64,000 nt of DNA, taken from positions 832,869 to 896,868 of the forward strand of contig NZ_DS022299.1 of assembly GCF_000153825.1 (NCBI RefSeq). The letters are read 5' to 3'. The notes below the pieces were generated by a model. The model was not told the DNA's origin and did not search any database. It saw only the letters and a list, made by a program, of their open reading frames with translations. This stretch comes from Synechococcus sp. RS9916 (GTDB taxonomy: Bacteria > Cyanobacteriota > Cyanobacteriia > PCC-6307 > Cyanobiaceae). Both the position numbers and the translations under genes were made by a program. Below are positions 28,524-38,479 of this stretch, one piece after another (the first letter of the stretch is position 1; each line of letters begins with the position of its first letter).

Positions 28524-29468
28524 ATGGCCATCGTCAGCCTGTTTGTCGAACTGATCCCCAGCCTGGGGCTTGGTCTATGGATCGGTTGGCTGAAGCCTGG
28601 ATGGACAAGGCCCGTGGCCATGCCTCTGGTGCGTTTCGGCGTGCCCATCAGCTTGATGGGACTCCTGCTCAAGGGCGGCATCCACTGGTCGATGGCCATG
28701 AATGCCCTGATCGCCGCATTGGCGATTGGCCTTTGGATGCTGGGGCTGCAAGGACTGCCGAGTGAGGCCAAACCAGTTGATAGCCCAGCCCTGCAGATCG
28801 GCTCCGCGGTGGGCAACACCGCCTATTTCGGCATCCCCGTCGCCCTCGCTTTGCTGCCGAGTCAAGCCCTGCCGATCAGCATCGGCTACGACCTCGGCGC
28901 CACCCTTCTTGCCTGGAGCCTGGGCCCCTTCTGGCTGAAGCAGGAGGCAGGGGGATGGCGCGAACTGATGCGCCACGTGATGAGCAGCCCAGCCACTCGG
29001 GGATTGCTGGCGGCCTTAATCGTGAAGGCGACTCCCTGGAGCAACGCCATTGCCTCCGCACTGTGGCTGCCCTCCCGCATGGTGATTGTGCTGGCCTTGG
29101 TGGTCGTGGGAATGCGGCTCGGATCGATTCAATCTGCTCGTGCCAACGCACCTCATCCGGCAACCCAGCTGGCAAGCCGGTCAGGCAACCAACAACTCCA
29201 TGCGGCCCTGGCCTGCAAGCTGCTGCTGTTCCCCGCCTGGATGTGGCTTCTGTGCAGCCTCCTGTCCCTGGAGCCACTGACCTGTCAAGCCCTGGTCCTC
29301 CAGGGAGCCGCACCGGCCTCCATTTCCATGTTGTTGATGGCGGAGCAAGCCGGTCGGGATGCCGAGCAGGCAGCGTCGCTGCTCCTGCGCAGCACGCTTC
29401 TCGCCCTGGTCAGCGTCCCCCTTTGGTGGCTGGTGCTGATGCAGACCCTTGGAACACCCGGAAGGTGA
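28524..29468 (+). CDS. AEC-family membrane transporter
   Basis: A 314-residue protein with about 9-10 hydrophobic helices and the auxin-efflux-carrier (AEC) pattern. The N-terminal unit has GLWIGWLKPGWTR and MPLVRFGVPISLMGLL. The mid region GSAVGNTAYFGIPVALALLP contains the discontinuous-helix motif (GNTAYFGxP). The C-terminal unit has LVLQGAAPASISMLLMAEQA. AEC proteins carry malate, malonate or other organic anions in bacteria; the substrate here is unknown. Its last 59 bp overlap the end of the convergent alkB-like gene. Confidence 0.87.
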   Translation: MAIVSLFVELIPSLGLGLWIGWLKPGWTRPVAMPLVRFGVPISLMGLLLKGGIHWSMAMNALIAALAIGLWMLGLQGLPSEAKPVDSPALQIGSAVGNTAYFGIPVALALLPSQALPISIGYDLGATLLAWSLGPFWLKQEAGGWRELMRHVMSSPATRGLLAALIVKATPWSNAIASALWLPSRMVIVLALVVVGMRLGSIQSARANAPHPATQLASRSGNQQLHAALACKLLLFPAWMWLLCSLLSLEPLTCQALVLQGAAPASISMLLMAEQAGRDAEQAASLLLRSTLLALVSVPLWWLVLMQTLGTPGR

Positions 29469-30024
29469 GATTGATCCGAGCGGTCTGCACCCGCTTGCGC
29501 ACGGGCAAGGAATGCACCCAATGCTCTTGGCATGGCGGCTTCATCACCAACAGATCACCATCGGCCAGATCAAAGGCATGGCGCTCGGTGCCCTGCCTTC
29601 GCCGCAACTGAAAATTTCGTGTCGCCCCCAACGACAGCGAAGCGATCGGCTGGGAAGGATCAATCTCCGGTTCATCGTCGGCATGCCAGCCCATGCGGTC
29701 ATGACCGTCGCGATAGCAATTGAACAGACAACCGTTGAAACGGGTGCCGCAGTGTTCATTCACCCTTTGCAAGAGCGGCAGAAACCATTGGGGCCATCCC
29801 TGGCCGTGATGGATCACACCGCTGTAGCGGTATGACACGCCAAAGTCCGCCAAAAAAGCAGCGAGCCGAGGGGTGGAGTGGCGCTTGCCGTACACAAGCA
29901 CCTTTGGTTGATCCCAATGCAGCCGCTGCTCCAGCAGAGTCTGCCAATGCCGTGCATCACCGGCAGACAACCAACCGCTGTGCAACGTCCAAGGCAGGCC
30001 CGTCATCGGGGAAGCGCAGAACAA
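29410..30024 (-). CDS. AlkB-family 2-oxoglutarate/Fe(II) dioxygenase
   Basis: A 204-residue protein with the AlkB core. Iron ligands are His114 and Asp116 (GWHADDE) and His171 in EHWVHSLP. The 2-oxoglutarate arginine lies in the RINLTFR motif at 183-189. FNCYRDGHDRMGWHADDEPE and SLSLGATRNFQLRRR are typical of ALKBH2/3-like and cyanobacterial AlkB proteins, which repair alkylated bases by oxidative demethylation. Its 3' end overlaps the AEC gene by 59 bp. Confidence 0.9.
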   Translation of the reverse strand: MFCASPMTGLPWTLHSGWLSAGDARHWQTLLEQRLHWDQPKVLVYGKRHSTPRLAAFLADFGVSYRYSGVIHHGQGWPQWFLPLLQRVNEHCGTRFNGCLFNCYRDGHDRMGWHADDEPEIDPSQPIASLSLGATRNFQLRRRQGTERHAFDLADGDLLVMKPPCQEHWVHSLPVRKRVQTARINLTFRVFQGSASAPATKGGR

Positions 30025-30107
30025 CAGCCACCACGCACAACAACAGTCACCATGCTGAAGCCAGACGCGTGCACCCTGTGGCCCCTGCCAGCGAGCAGCA
30101 CCCCGCC

Positions 30108-31691
30108 ATGATCGAGGCTCTGCTGAAACCGGAGGCCTACCCCCATCCGGTGAGCAGGGTGCAACTGATCGAAACCCACATTTCCTGGGTTCTGCTCACC
30201 GGCCGCTTCGCCTACAAAATCAAAAAGCCGGTTGAGCTGGGGTTTGTACAAACCGGCACGCTTAAACAACGTCTGCATTGCTGCCACGAAGAACTGCGCC
30301 TCAACCGTCGGATGGCGGCGGATCTTTACTGCGCTGTCGTTCCGGTGCTTGGTCCGGCCCGTCGAGCCCGCATCGGCATCACACCGCTTGACCCCACAGC
30401 CACACCCAACGAATCACTGCTGGATGCCGCTGTGCAGATGGTTCAGTTCGAACCCCAGGCTCTGCTGAGCCGCGCGCTGACGAACGGATCCGTCACTCGA
30501 GCCATGCTCACAGATCTGGCATGGACGCTTGGTCTGTTCCATCTGAGAGCCGAAATGGCAGACCCGGACAGTTCCTTCGGGACTCCCGCAGCGGTCTGTG
30601 AACCGGTCATCACGAATCTGAGCGTGCTGGCGCCACTGACGACCCAAGCGGATCAACACGCCGTGCTCTCCCAGCATCGCCAGTGGATCGACCAACAACA
30701 GCAACGACTCCTCCCCCGCTTCACCCAGCGAAAAGAACGCGGAGCAATTCGTGAATGCCATGGCGATCTGCACTGCGCCAACATCCGGCGAGACCGCAAC
30801 GGACGCCTGGAGGTGTTCGATGCCATCGATTTCAATGCCGGCCTGCGCTGGATCGACCCGATCAGCGAAATGGCATTTCTGGTGATGGATCTCAAGATGC
30901 GAGGAGATCCCGGCCGAGGGCTGGAGGTGCTGAACACCTGGCTGGAATGCACCGGGGCCTACGACGGACTCGATCTCTGGCCCTGGTATTCGGCCTATCG
31001 CGCCATGGTGCGAGCCAAGGTCAGCGCGCTGCAAGCCAAAGCCTGCAGGGAACCCGAGCAGCGCCAACAGCTGCTGGGTGAGCTCGACAGCTATCTGCAC
31101 ACTGCATCCTGCTGGGAACAACCTCCACAGGCTGGATTGGTGCTGATGCATGGTCTCAGCGGCAGCGGCAAATCGAGCCTGAGTGGTCAGCTGATTCGTC
31201 CGCTCCAAGCCGTGCGCATCCGCTCGGATCGCGAGCGCTTAAGGGCCTTCAGCGCCTCTGAGGGACAACCAGCCCGATTCAGCGGTGATCGATACGCGGC
31301 AGAGGTGACCCGGTGGTTGTTCCACGATCAGATCCCCTTCTTGGTGAAGCGTTCTTTGCAGAGCGGATATGCCGTGATCGTGGATGCCACATTCCTGCGC
31401 CGCCAGGAGCGCCGCCTGATGACGGACCTCGCCGAAGCGATGGGACGTGCCTGGGCAATCGTGCATTGCAGGTGCACGGACACCACAGCACGCCAGCGGC
31501 TTGAACAACGGCAACGTGAAGGGCTTGATCCATCAGAAGCAGATCAGATCGTGCGCGACCGCCAGCGGCAGTGGCTCGAACCACTGGATGACCGGGAACA
31601 ACGCAGAACCGTGGTAGCTGATGAATTCAGCACGCTGGCAACGGTGCGTGCCGCACTGGCAACCCTGCTCAATCCGCCAGATCGCCGGTAA
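30108..31691 (+). CDS. Fused phosphotransferase-like/P-loop kinase protein
   Basis: A 527-residue two-domain protein. Residues ~1-340 resemble an aminoglycoside-phosphotransferase-like domain: SWVLLTGRFAYKIKKPVELG (nucleotide loop), CHGDLHCANIRRD with the catalytic HGDxxxxN, and VFDAIDFNAGLRWID (metal Asp). Residues ~350-527 form a P-loop kinase: LVLMHGLSGSGKSSLSGQLI (Walker A), then IRSDRERLRAF and IVDATFLRRQERR. Such AAA-kinase fusions are widespread but uncharacterised; small-molecule phosphorylation is likely. The start at 30108 (MIEALLKPE) avoids overlap with alkB; GTG 30069 is possible. Confidence 0.82.
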   Translation: MIEALLKPEAYPHPVSRVQLIETHISWVLLTGRFAYKIKKPVELGFVQTGTLKQRLHCCHEELRLNRRMAADLYCAVVPVLGPARRARIGITPLDPTATPNESLLDAAVQMVQFEPQALLSRALTNGSVTRAMLTDLAWTLGLFHLRAEMADPDSSFGTPAAVCEPVITNLSVLAPLTTQADQHAVLSQHRQWIDQQQQRLLPRFTQRKERGAIRECHGDLHCANIRRDRNGRLEVFDAIDFNAGLRWIDPISEMAFLVMDLKMRGDPGRGLEVLNTWLECTGAYDGLDLWPWYSAYRAMVRAKVSALQAKACREPEQRQQLLGELDSYLHTASCWEQPPQAGLVLMHGLSGSGKSSLSGQLIRPLQAVRIRSDRERLRAFSASEGQPARFSGDRYAAEVTRWLFHDQIPFLVKRSLQSGYAVIVDATFLRRQERRLMTDLAEAMGRAWAIVHCRCTDTTARQRLEQRQREGLDPSEADQIVRDRQRQWLEPLDDREQRRTVVADEFSTLATVRAALATLLNPPDRR

Positions 31692-31744
31692 CAAGCCATA
31701 ACGCCACTGCCTCGAATGCGCAGAACAACCCATAGATTTCGCTT

Positions 31745-32062
31745 ATGGGAGCGCGTATCACCAAAGAGCTGTTTCTCGAACGTGCCCTTCAGCGGTTTGG
31801 GGATCGATTCGATTACACCGGCATTCATTACCGCAGCTACAAGAGCCCGATCAAGATCCGCTGCCGTAAACACCCGGTGCAGCTGATCTGCATCACGCCT
31901 GAAAAGCATCTCCAAACCACCGGTGGATGCCGGCATTGCCTGAGAGAAAAACGGATCGAATCGCTCGAGCGCGAGCTCAACCGTGACGTCGCCAAAGACC
32001 ACCCGACAAACGAGAACGTCGTAGCTACCAAAAAGTCAGAATCCATCCGGATCCGGACGTGA
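31745..32062 (+). CDS. DUF723-like Zn-finger-type protein
   Basis: A 105-residue basic protein with the pattern FLERALQRFGDRFDYTGI, YRSYKSPIKIRCRKHP, then LQTTGGCRHCLREKRIESLE. This is the DUF723-like module often found in homing-endonuclease-related and phage proteins: a Cys-His (CRKHP) followed by a CxxC. The Cys/His spacing suggests a zinc site and nucleic-acid binding, which is inference. Family members occur in multiple copies in picocyanobacteria. It ends with a GTGA overlap onto the next small secreted-protein gene. Confidence 0.7.
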   Translation: MGARITKELFLERALQRFGDRFDYTGIHYRSYKSPIKIRCRKHPVQLICITPEKHLQTTGGCRHCLREKRIESLERELNRDVAKDHPTNENVVATKKSESIRIRT

Positions 32063-32310
32063 GTCTCTTCTCCAACTTCAACGCCAAGATCCTGCTCAGT
32101 GTGGGGGCTTTGGTGAGTGGCGCAATCGTCTTGAGCCCCGTGCAGGCGCAGGCGGGAAGCGTCACCTCAGAGTCGATCTGGGACGAAAACAACGCGCTTC
32201 AAAGAGCCCAGAGTCAGGTGCCGACAGGGCACAGGATCACCAGCGAACGCTGCACTGAAATTGAGGTGCGGGAGAGTTCCCGCTATCGCTGCACAGTCAC
32301 CTACGAATGA
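32059..32310 (+). CDS. Small secreted hypothetical protein
   Basis: An 83-residue protein beginning with GTG at 32059, overlapping the upstream stop by 4 bp (GTGA). The N-terminus has a signal peptide (MSLFSNFNAKILLSVGALVS then GAIVLSPVQAQA), so the mature part is about 53 residues. It contains two Cys (in SERCTEIEVRE and YRCTVTYE) that could form one disulfide. Not recognised. It ends 18 bp before the convergent metA stop. Confidence 0.72.
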   Translation: MSLFSNFNAKILLSVGALVSGAIVLSPVQAQAGSVTSESIWDENNALQRAQSQVPTGHRITSERCTEIEVRESSRYRCTVTYE

Positions 32311-32328
32311 CAGGGCAGCCCATCCTGT

Positions 32329-33222
32329 TCAGCAGTTCAAGCTGACGCGCTGATAGCAGAACCACACCCACTGCTGGAACAGCAGGTTGCGATGTGAACG
32401 CCAGAGGGTCTGGGGATGATCTGCATCGAAGTTTTCCGGCGGGGGCACATCACCACGGGCTTTGTCGCGCTCCATCTCCGCCAGGATCCGACCGGCGTTG
32501 TACTCGGGATGGCCCAAGTGCATCAGCTGACGCTGATCGGTGGTTTCAAAAATGGTGTAGCCCACCTGCTCCCCATGGGCGAGTAAACGCAAACGCCCTT
32601 GGCGCTGCGCGGCCTCCATCGCGGCATCGTCGAGGCCAGCGTGGCGACTCTGGGGGCAGAGGAAAACGTCGTCCTGCGTGCCCATCAAGGCATGACCGGG
32701 CACCAGGCTGCGCAACGGATAAACCCCAAACAGCTTCTGCTCAAAGGCGACCTTGTCGACACCAGCCAGATAGGCCAACGCAAACCCAGCCCAACAGAGT
32801 CCGAGAGTGCTGGCGCAGTTGCGCCGTGCATCGGCGATCAGTTCAACCAGTTCCGGCCAGTAGTTGACCTGTTCAAACCGCAAATGCTCAACCGGAGCGC
32901 CGGTGATGATCAAGCCATCGAGGGGGGCATCCGCTGTGGCCTCCTCCCAGGTCACATACAGCTGATCGAGATGGCTGTTGTCCCAGGTTTTGTAGGAGTG
33001 GGTGGTTAAGCGGATCCAAATCGGCTCGATTTGAAGCGGGGACAACCCAAGGGGATGCAGCAGGTTGAACTCGTACTGCTTCCCCAACGGCATGATGTTG
33101 AGGATGCCAATCCGCAACGGCCGGATGTCCTGGCGTTTCGCCAGCTCAGGTTCGATCCAGGAAATCCGGTTGCGTTCAACCGCGGCGATCTTGTGATAGC
33201 TGCGCGGAAGGATCAGAGCCAT
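32329..33222 (-). CDS. metA: Homoserine O-acetyltransferase, MetA type
   Basis: Activates homoserine for methionine synthesis. The 297-residue protein is a MetA (glutamine-amidotransferase fold) enzyme: catalytic Cys143 in GLCWAGF, with His238 and Glu240 in HLGHPEYNAGR. The acyl-CoA-selecting position after GAP lies in TGAPVEHLRFEQVNYW. The Glu aligns with the residue that is Glu in acetyl-CoA-using MetA and Gly in E. coli succinyl-CoA-using MetA, so acetyl transfer is predicted. That fits the O-acetylhomoserine sulfhydrylase gene lying 12 bp upstream on the same strand. Confidence 0.93.
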   Translation of the reverse strand: MALILPRSYHKIAAVERNRISWIEPELAKRQDIRPLRIGILNIMPLGKQYEFNLLHPLGLSPLQIEPIWIRLTTHSYKTWDNSHLDQLYVTWEEATADAPLDGLIITGAPVEHLRFEQVNYWPELVELIADARRNCASTLGLCWAGFALAYLAGVDKVAFEQKLFGVYPLRSLVPGHALMGTQDDVFLCPQSRHAGLDDAAMEAAQRQGRLRLLAHGEQVGYTIFETTDQRQLMHLGHPEYNAGRILAEMERDKARGDVPPPENFDADHPQTLWRSHRNLLFQQWVWFCYQRVSLNC

Positions 33223-33234
33223 AGGAAATCAGTC

Positions 33235-34590
<1,356 letters not shown>

Positions 34591-35295
34591 CTAGCTGTCA
34601 GCCACCGCAGGGCGACTCCAATCATCGGAGGGTTCTGGCTTGTCGGTATCAGCGAGAGAGGGCATGGTTTCACGCACCAGGGGAGTAAAGCGCGCACGCA
34701 CCTGGGCCCGGAATGTTGATGCGGTCGCCGACTCGAGCACGGGATAGGGCTGCGCGCCTTCCTGCTCGAGCAAATGGCGCCAACGGTTGTTGTCCTGGGC
34801 TTTGCGCTCGGTCAACGCTGCCTTGAAGTCGTAGTTGTGCATCGAGCCACCATCGGCAGCCAGTGACACGGCATCAGCCGCAAGCTCTGCACGAACGGCA
34901 TCAAAACCCTTGGCTTTGAGGGTGTCGGGAAGCCCCAGCACAGGTTGGTAATAGTCGAGCAGACGCAATTCCTCTTCCAACAGGATGGGCCAAGCTCCGC
35001 GTGCCCCCTGCGTCAGGGCAAAACCCTGCTCAGCAGCAGTCATCGCATCCAGATGGAACTGAAGCCAGAGGTAATACGACTTCTCGTTGATGCTCTTCTT
35101 TGCCGCAGCCTTACCGGTCACAATCGCGGGAAGCGCCGCTTCAGCCTTGCGCAGGAACAGACGATCCTCACGCTCAAGGTTCATCGCGCCCCAGCGCTGG
35201 CGGTAATCCCAGAGCTCGGCGTAACGGGCCACATCTTCTGCCGACCAACCAAGGGCCTGCAGTTCATCGGCGCGATGGGTCAGTTCCTTGGCCAC
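34591..35295 (-). CDS. Conserved hypothetical protein
   Basis: A 234-residue soluble, helix-rich protein that I do not recognise. Visible stretches are the N-terminal RADELQALGWSAEDVARYAE and RWGAMNLEREDRLFLRKAE, then KSYYLWLQFHLDAMTAAEQG, which look like an organised helical bundle. The last 40 residues are polar and rich in acidic residues and Pro. No signal peptide, membrane segment or Cys pairs. It lies between metY (27 bp) and the lytic transglycosylase on the same strand. Coding is supported by normal G/C-rich third positions. Confidence 0.75.
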   Translation of the reverse strand: MAKELTHRADELQALGWSAEDVARYAELWDYRQRWGAMNLEREDRLFLRKAEAALPAIVTGKAAAKKSINEKSYYLWLQFHLDAMTAAEQGFALTQGARGAWPILLEEELRLLDYYQPVLGLPDTLKAKGFDAVRAELAADAVSLAADGGSMHNYDFKAALTERKAQDNNRWRHLLEQEGAQPYPVLESATASTFRAQVRARFTPLVRETMPSLADTDKPEPSDDWSRPAVADS

Positions 35296-35315
35296 TCAGC
35301 TCTGTGTGTTTGTGC

Positions 35316-36296
35316 TCATGGCAGCGTAGATGGCGGTTTGCTGTGGGGAAACTCACGCGTGTGCTGATGGGCTGATTCCGGTTTGGTGCGGGCATAGCCC
35401 TCCTCCAGCCACAGGTCACCAGCGGCAGAGGCGTAGTGGATCTGCCAGTGATACAAACCGCGATACGCCAACGGATCACGGTCCAGCAGGGCCGCATAGC
35501 GCAGCACAGCTTCGCCGTAATGGTCGCTGTTGTTGTAACCCCAGAGCCCGCGGCGGATGTCCTTCAAACCACCGCGACGCACCAGATAGCGACCCGCCGC
35601 ATGGATGGCATCCCAAGGATTGCGGATATCGCCCCCCTGACCAATCCCCGGCTCTGCCCAAGTGGACGGAAGAAATTGCATGGGCCCCTGAGCGTTCGCG
35701 ACAGAGACCCCATCGATGCGACCCATGCCCGTTTCCACCAGATTGACCGCCGCCAGGACAGTCCAGGGAATGCCAGTGGCCTTGGCTGAACTGCGGTAAG
35801 CACGCAACAGCTGCTCCTGCGGTGCCGGCTGTTGGATGCGCCAGGCTGGCACCCGAGACGTTGCTGGCCCCCGATGCATGGCCAGAAACTCCCGACGCGC
35901 CGCAATGTGTTGGTCAAACACCCAGCGCCAACGGGGCGCCAACGCGGTTCGCACTGCAGCAGCGCGCTGAGGATCACGGGATAGAACCCGATAAATCACT
36001 TGCTGCTGGTGAGCGAGGGGAGGAATGCGATCCACCGGTACAGCAGGGTCACGAATTGCCGCCTCGAGGGCACCGAGCAGTGCCGCGGTGGCCTGGGGAT
36101 CTTTCTGCAGCAGGGGGTAATGACGCCCTTGGGCCGTACGAGGCAGGGACGGATGACTGGGCAGCTGGGGAACCGCAACAACAACGTCAGCCGGCTCCTG
36201 TTCGGCCTGCAAAGCAATTCGGTGATGCACCACCAACAGCAGAGGGAGAGCCCCAACCGCGGCCAACACAACACACCAACGGCGCACAGCAGTCAT
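35316..36296 (-). CDS. Lytic transglycosylase (SLT family), membrane-anchored
   Basis: A 326-residue protein with an N-terminal signal/anchor helix (residues 8-25), a linker of ~140 residues, and a C-terminal SLT-like domain. The catalytic Glu is E188 in VNLVETGMGRIDGVSVANA, followed by QGPMQFLPSTWAE and the helical AWDAIHAAGRYLVR-type segment (NPWDAIHAAGRYLVRRGG), ending with RGLWGYNNSDHYGEAVLRYA. This matches enzymes that cleave peptidoglycan glycan strands with 1,6-anhydro product. The gene is in a minus-strand run with the DOMON-like and sugar-kinase-like genes. Confidence 0.88.
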   Translation of the reverse strand: MTAVRRWCVVLAAVGALPLLLVVHHRIALQAEQEPADVVVAVPQLPSHPSLPRTAQGRHYPLLQKDPQATAALLGALEAAIRDPAVPVDRIPPLAHQQQVIYRVLSRDPQRAAAVRTALAPRWRWVFDQHIAARREFLAMHRGPATSRVPAWRIQQPAPQEQLLRAYRSSAKATGIPWTVLAAVNLVETGMGRIDGVSVANAQGPMQFLPSTWAEPGIGQGGDIRNPWDAIHAAGRYLVRRGGLKDIRRGLWGYNNSDHYGEAVLRYAALLDRDPLAYRGLYHWQIHYASAAGDLWLEEGYARTKPESAHQHTREFPHSKPPSTLP

Positions 36297-36310
36297 GGCA
36301 CAAGCACGCG

Positions 36311-36895
36311 TTAAAGGGTCAGGAAACTGCGGCGATCATGAAAATCGGCCTGTTCACCAGGATGGGACAACGCCCAGTAGCTCAAAGGTCCATCGCGTTG
36401 CTCCAAAACCGTGGTCAAAGCAATCTCCGGAACCAGTGATGAAGGCCAGAACCCACTCGGGTCCAGTTCAATCGTGCACCGCAATCCACGGGCCACACGC
36501 TGAAGCGAGACCGATGGTGCTACTGCATTGGGCTCAGGCTCTCCCCCCTGGCGGTAGCCACTGAAGCGATACAGATTCCAGTCTCCGGATGGGGACACAT
36601 TCAGTTCCCAATAGACCTGCTGACCAGGAAGCGCCAAAAAGGCCTCGAAGCAGGTGTGCTGCCAGAGCTGATCACGGCGAGACCCAACGTTGCGTGGCTG
36701 ATCCCAGGGCCCAGACAGCTGATCACTCAGGGAACGACGATCGAACGATGGATCAGGCAATAGGCCGTAGCTGAGGATGAAAGGTCCTTGTTCGCGCCAA
36801 ATCAGTTCCGCACTGATGAACAGAGAGGGACCGGTCGCACCGGGGAAGGGCCGTAAACGGCAGACCTGGCAGACCAGCGTGGAGTGGCGTGCCAT
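36311..36895 (-). CDS. DOMON-like domain protein
   Basis: A 194-residue protein with a DOMON-like beta-sandwich pattern: LWQHTCFEAFLALPGQQVYW, ELNVSPSGDWNLYRFSGYR, then CTIELDPSGFWPSS and the C-terminal YWALSHPGEQADFHDRRSF. These stretches (TCFE.F, ELN.SP.GDWN.Y.F, YWAL.H...DFH) recur in bacterial DOMON-like proteins next to other genes; ligand unknown. No signal peptide, so probably cytoplasmic. It sits 15 bp upstream of the lytic transglycosylase gene. Confidence 0.82.
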   Translation of the reverse strand: MARHSTLVCQVCRLRPFPGATGPSLFISAELIWREQGPFILSYGLLPDPSFDRRSLSDQLSGPWDQPRNVGSRRDQLWQHTCFEAFLALPGQQVYWELNVSPSGDWNLYRFSGYRQGGEPEPNAVAPSVSLQRVARGLRCTIELDPSGFWPSSLVPEIALTTVLEQRDGPLSYWALSHPGEQADFHDRRSFLTL

Positions 36896-36917
36896 CGAGG
36901 GGTTCTGTCAGAGGTGG

Positions 36918-38081
36918 TCAGGTGAGCTGCTGCACGAGGGATTCAATGGCCTCGTACTGGTCCTCAATGGACCGCATCAGAGAGAACTGCACAAGGGCAC
37001 GATCGAGATTCTGACCACGCGCCTCAACTTTGAAATAACGATCCCCATCGAGATGGTCGGTGAGAAAGCGGAGACCCAGCTCAAACGGAATCAACCGGAT
37101 GCAGGCCGGTAGGTAAGCCACATCGGCAGGGGAGAGAAAGGAACTTGCAACGGAGAGATATCCCTCGAGAATCGACCGACAGAGATCAAGATCAAAGCGA
37201 ACCTTCGTGAGATCGGTGACGTCCTCCCCCACAGGATTGCAGCAGGATCGCAGGCAATCCCCGATGTCGTAGTGCACCAAACCAGGCTTAACGGTATCGA
37301 GGTCAATCAGCCCCACTGCTTGACCACTGCCTGCATCGATCATCACGTTGTTGATCTTGGGGTCACCATGAATCGGCCGGCGCTGAAGCTCACCGCGCTG
37401 ACAAGCCGCCTCGAGCACATCAGCCCCATCACGCCCATCGGCCACGAACGCCAAAGCTGAAACCAAGCGCGATTCAGTGACTTCACGGGGCTCAGCGCGG
37501 TCCAACCAACGATCAAGCACGCAATCGTAACGGTCTAGATACGCAGGCGTAACGTGGAAGTCCTCAAGCGTGTCAGCGAGCTGGGAAACCGGCAGATCAC
37601 TGATCAAGTGATGGAACATCCCAAGCCCATAACCGACCTCTCGCGCATGCTCTGCATCGCAAACGACGTCATGGGCAATCGCGGCATCGATGTAGGAAAT
37701 CGAACGCCAGAACTGGCCCTCGTGCTCCACCCAATGCCCTTGATCGCTATGCGCAGGGATCACACGAGGTACCTCCCAGCGGCGACCCTGCAGCTCAGGC
37801 AGGCCTGTCGCAATCCGCGCCTCAACATGACTGCCAAGAGCCATCAAATTGCCCATAACAAGGTCTGGGCGGCTGAACACATCGGTGTTCAGCCGCTGCA
37901 TCACAAACGCTTCCGATCCTTCTGCGGTTGCGACCGCGAGCCGCACCAAAAACGTGTCATTGACGTTGCCGGAGCCGATCGGGTGAATCGCGTCGATTTG
38001 CTCAGGCGGATGAAAGCGACCCGCAATGACCTCAAGGTTGCGTCCGGTGCTGGAGGCGGCCAGGGTCACAACGAATCGCAT
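36918..38081 (-). CDS. Sugar kinase-like phosphotransferase (NahK/APH family)
   Basis: A 387-residue protein with the aminoglycoside-phosphotransferase fold. The nucleotide loop is IGSGNVNDTFLV near residue 36, the catalytic loop is RPIHGDPKINNVMID with Asp and Asn, and the metal segment is VGLIDLDTVKPGLVHYDIGD. The DTVKPGLVHYD(I/F)GD string and RYFKVEARGQNLDRALVQF resemble N-acetylhexosamine 1-kinases, so sugar phosphorylation is likely rather than antibiotic resistance. Substrate unproven. Confidence 0.85.
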   Translation of the reverse strand: MRFVVTLAASSTGRNLEVIAGRFHPPEQIDAIHPIGSGNVNDTFLVRLAVATAEGSEAFVMQRLNTDVFSRPDLVMGNLMALGSHVEARIATGLPELQGRRWEVPRVIPAHSDQGHWVEHEGQFWRSISYIDAAIAHDVVCDAEHAREVGYGLGMFHHLISDLPVSQLADTLEDFHVTPAYLDRYDCVLDRWLDRAEPREVTESRLVSALAFVADGRDGADVLEAACQRGELQRRPIHGDPKINNVMIDAGSGQAVGLIDLDTVKPGLVHYDIGDCLRSCCNPVGEDVTDLTKVRFDLDLCRSILEGYLSVASSFLSPADVAYLPACIRLIPFELGLRFLTDHLDGDRYFKVEARGQNLDRALVQFSLMRSIEDQYEAIESLVQQLT

Positions 38082-38157
38082 GCGTCTCAGAACGCAACAC
38101 TGCCGCGGTTGCTACGCGGCTGGGCTGATCAGTGTGCAGATCGTCAGCCGCTCCGCG

Positions 38158-38379
38158 TCATTCCTTGGCCCAGCGCTGGTTGCAGCGGCTGCTGCATTTC
38201 ATCTCGCCATCGGGATAGTCGAAGCCGGCACGGCGAGCATTCTTCTCAACCTCAGCGGGGTTGGAACCGCTGAAAGTGCGCGTCGTTCTGGCCTCAACTG
38301 GGACCAGCAGCACGGAACTCGCGACTGAAGCCAAGGCAAAGGCTTGGACTCCACGGGACAAGACAGATCGCATCGCCAT
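38158..38379 (-). CDS. Small secreted hypothetical protein with Cys pair
   Basis: A 73-residue protein from the ATG at 38379: MAMRSVLSRGVQAFALASVA, with cleavage likely near VPVEA. The mature part is about 45 residues, with SGSNPAEVEKNARRAGFDYP then GEMKCSSRCNQRW, having a CxxxC pair. The FSGSNPAEVEKNARRAGF stretch looks like a conserved small domain. A longer ORF to 38499 would overlap the divergent nuclease gene and is rejected. Family not named. Confidence 0.72.
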   Translation of the reverse strand: MAMRSVLSRGVQAFALASVASSVLLVPVEARTTRTFSGSNPAEVEKNARRAGFDYPDGEMKCSSRCNQRWAKE

Positions 38380-38479
38380 GGCATCACCTTTCAAAAGACC
38401 AAACCCATCATCACCCTGATTCGCCAGGTCCGTTCGCACAAGGCACCATGGAACGACCCTTGACGCCCTGACGACCGCC

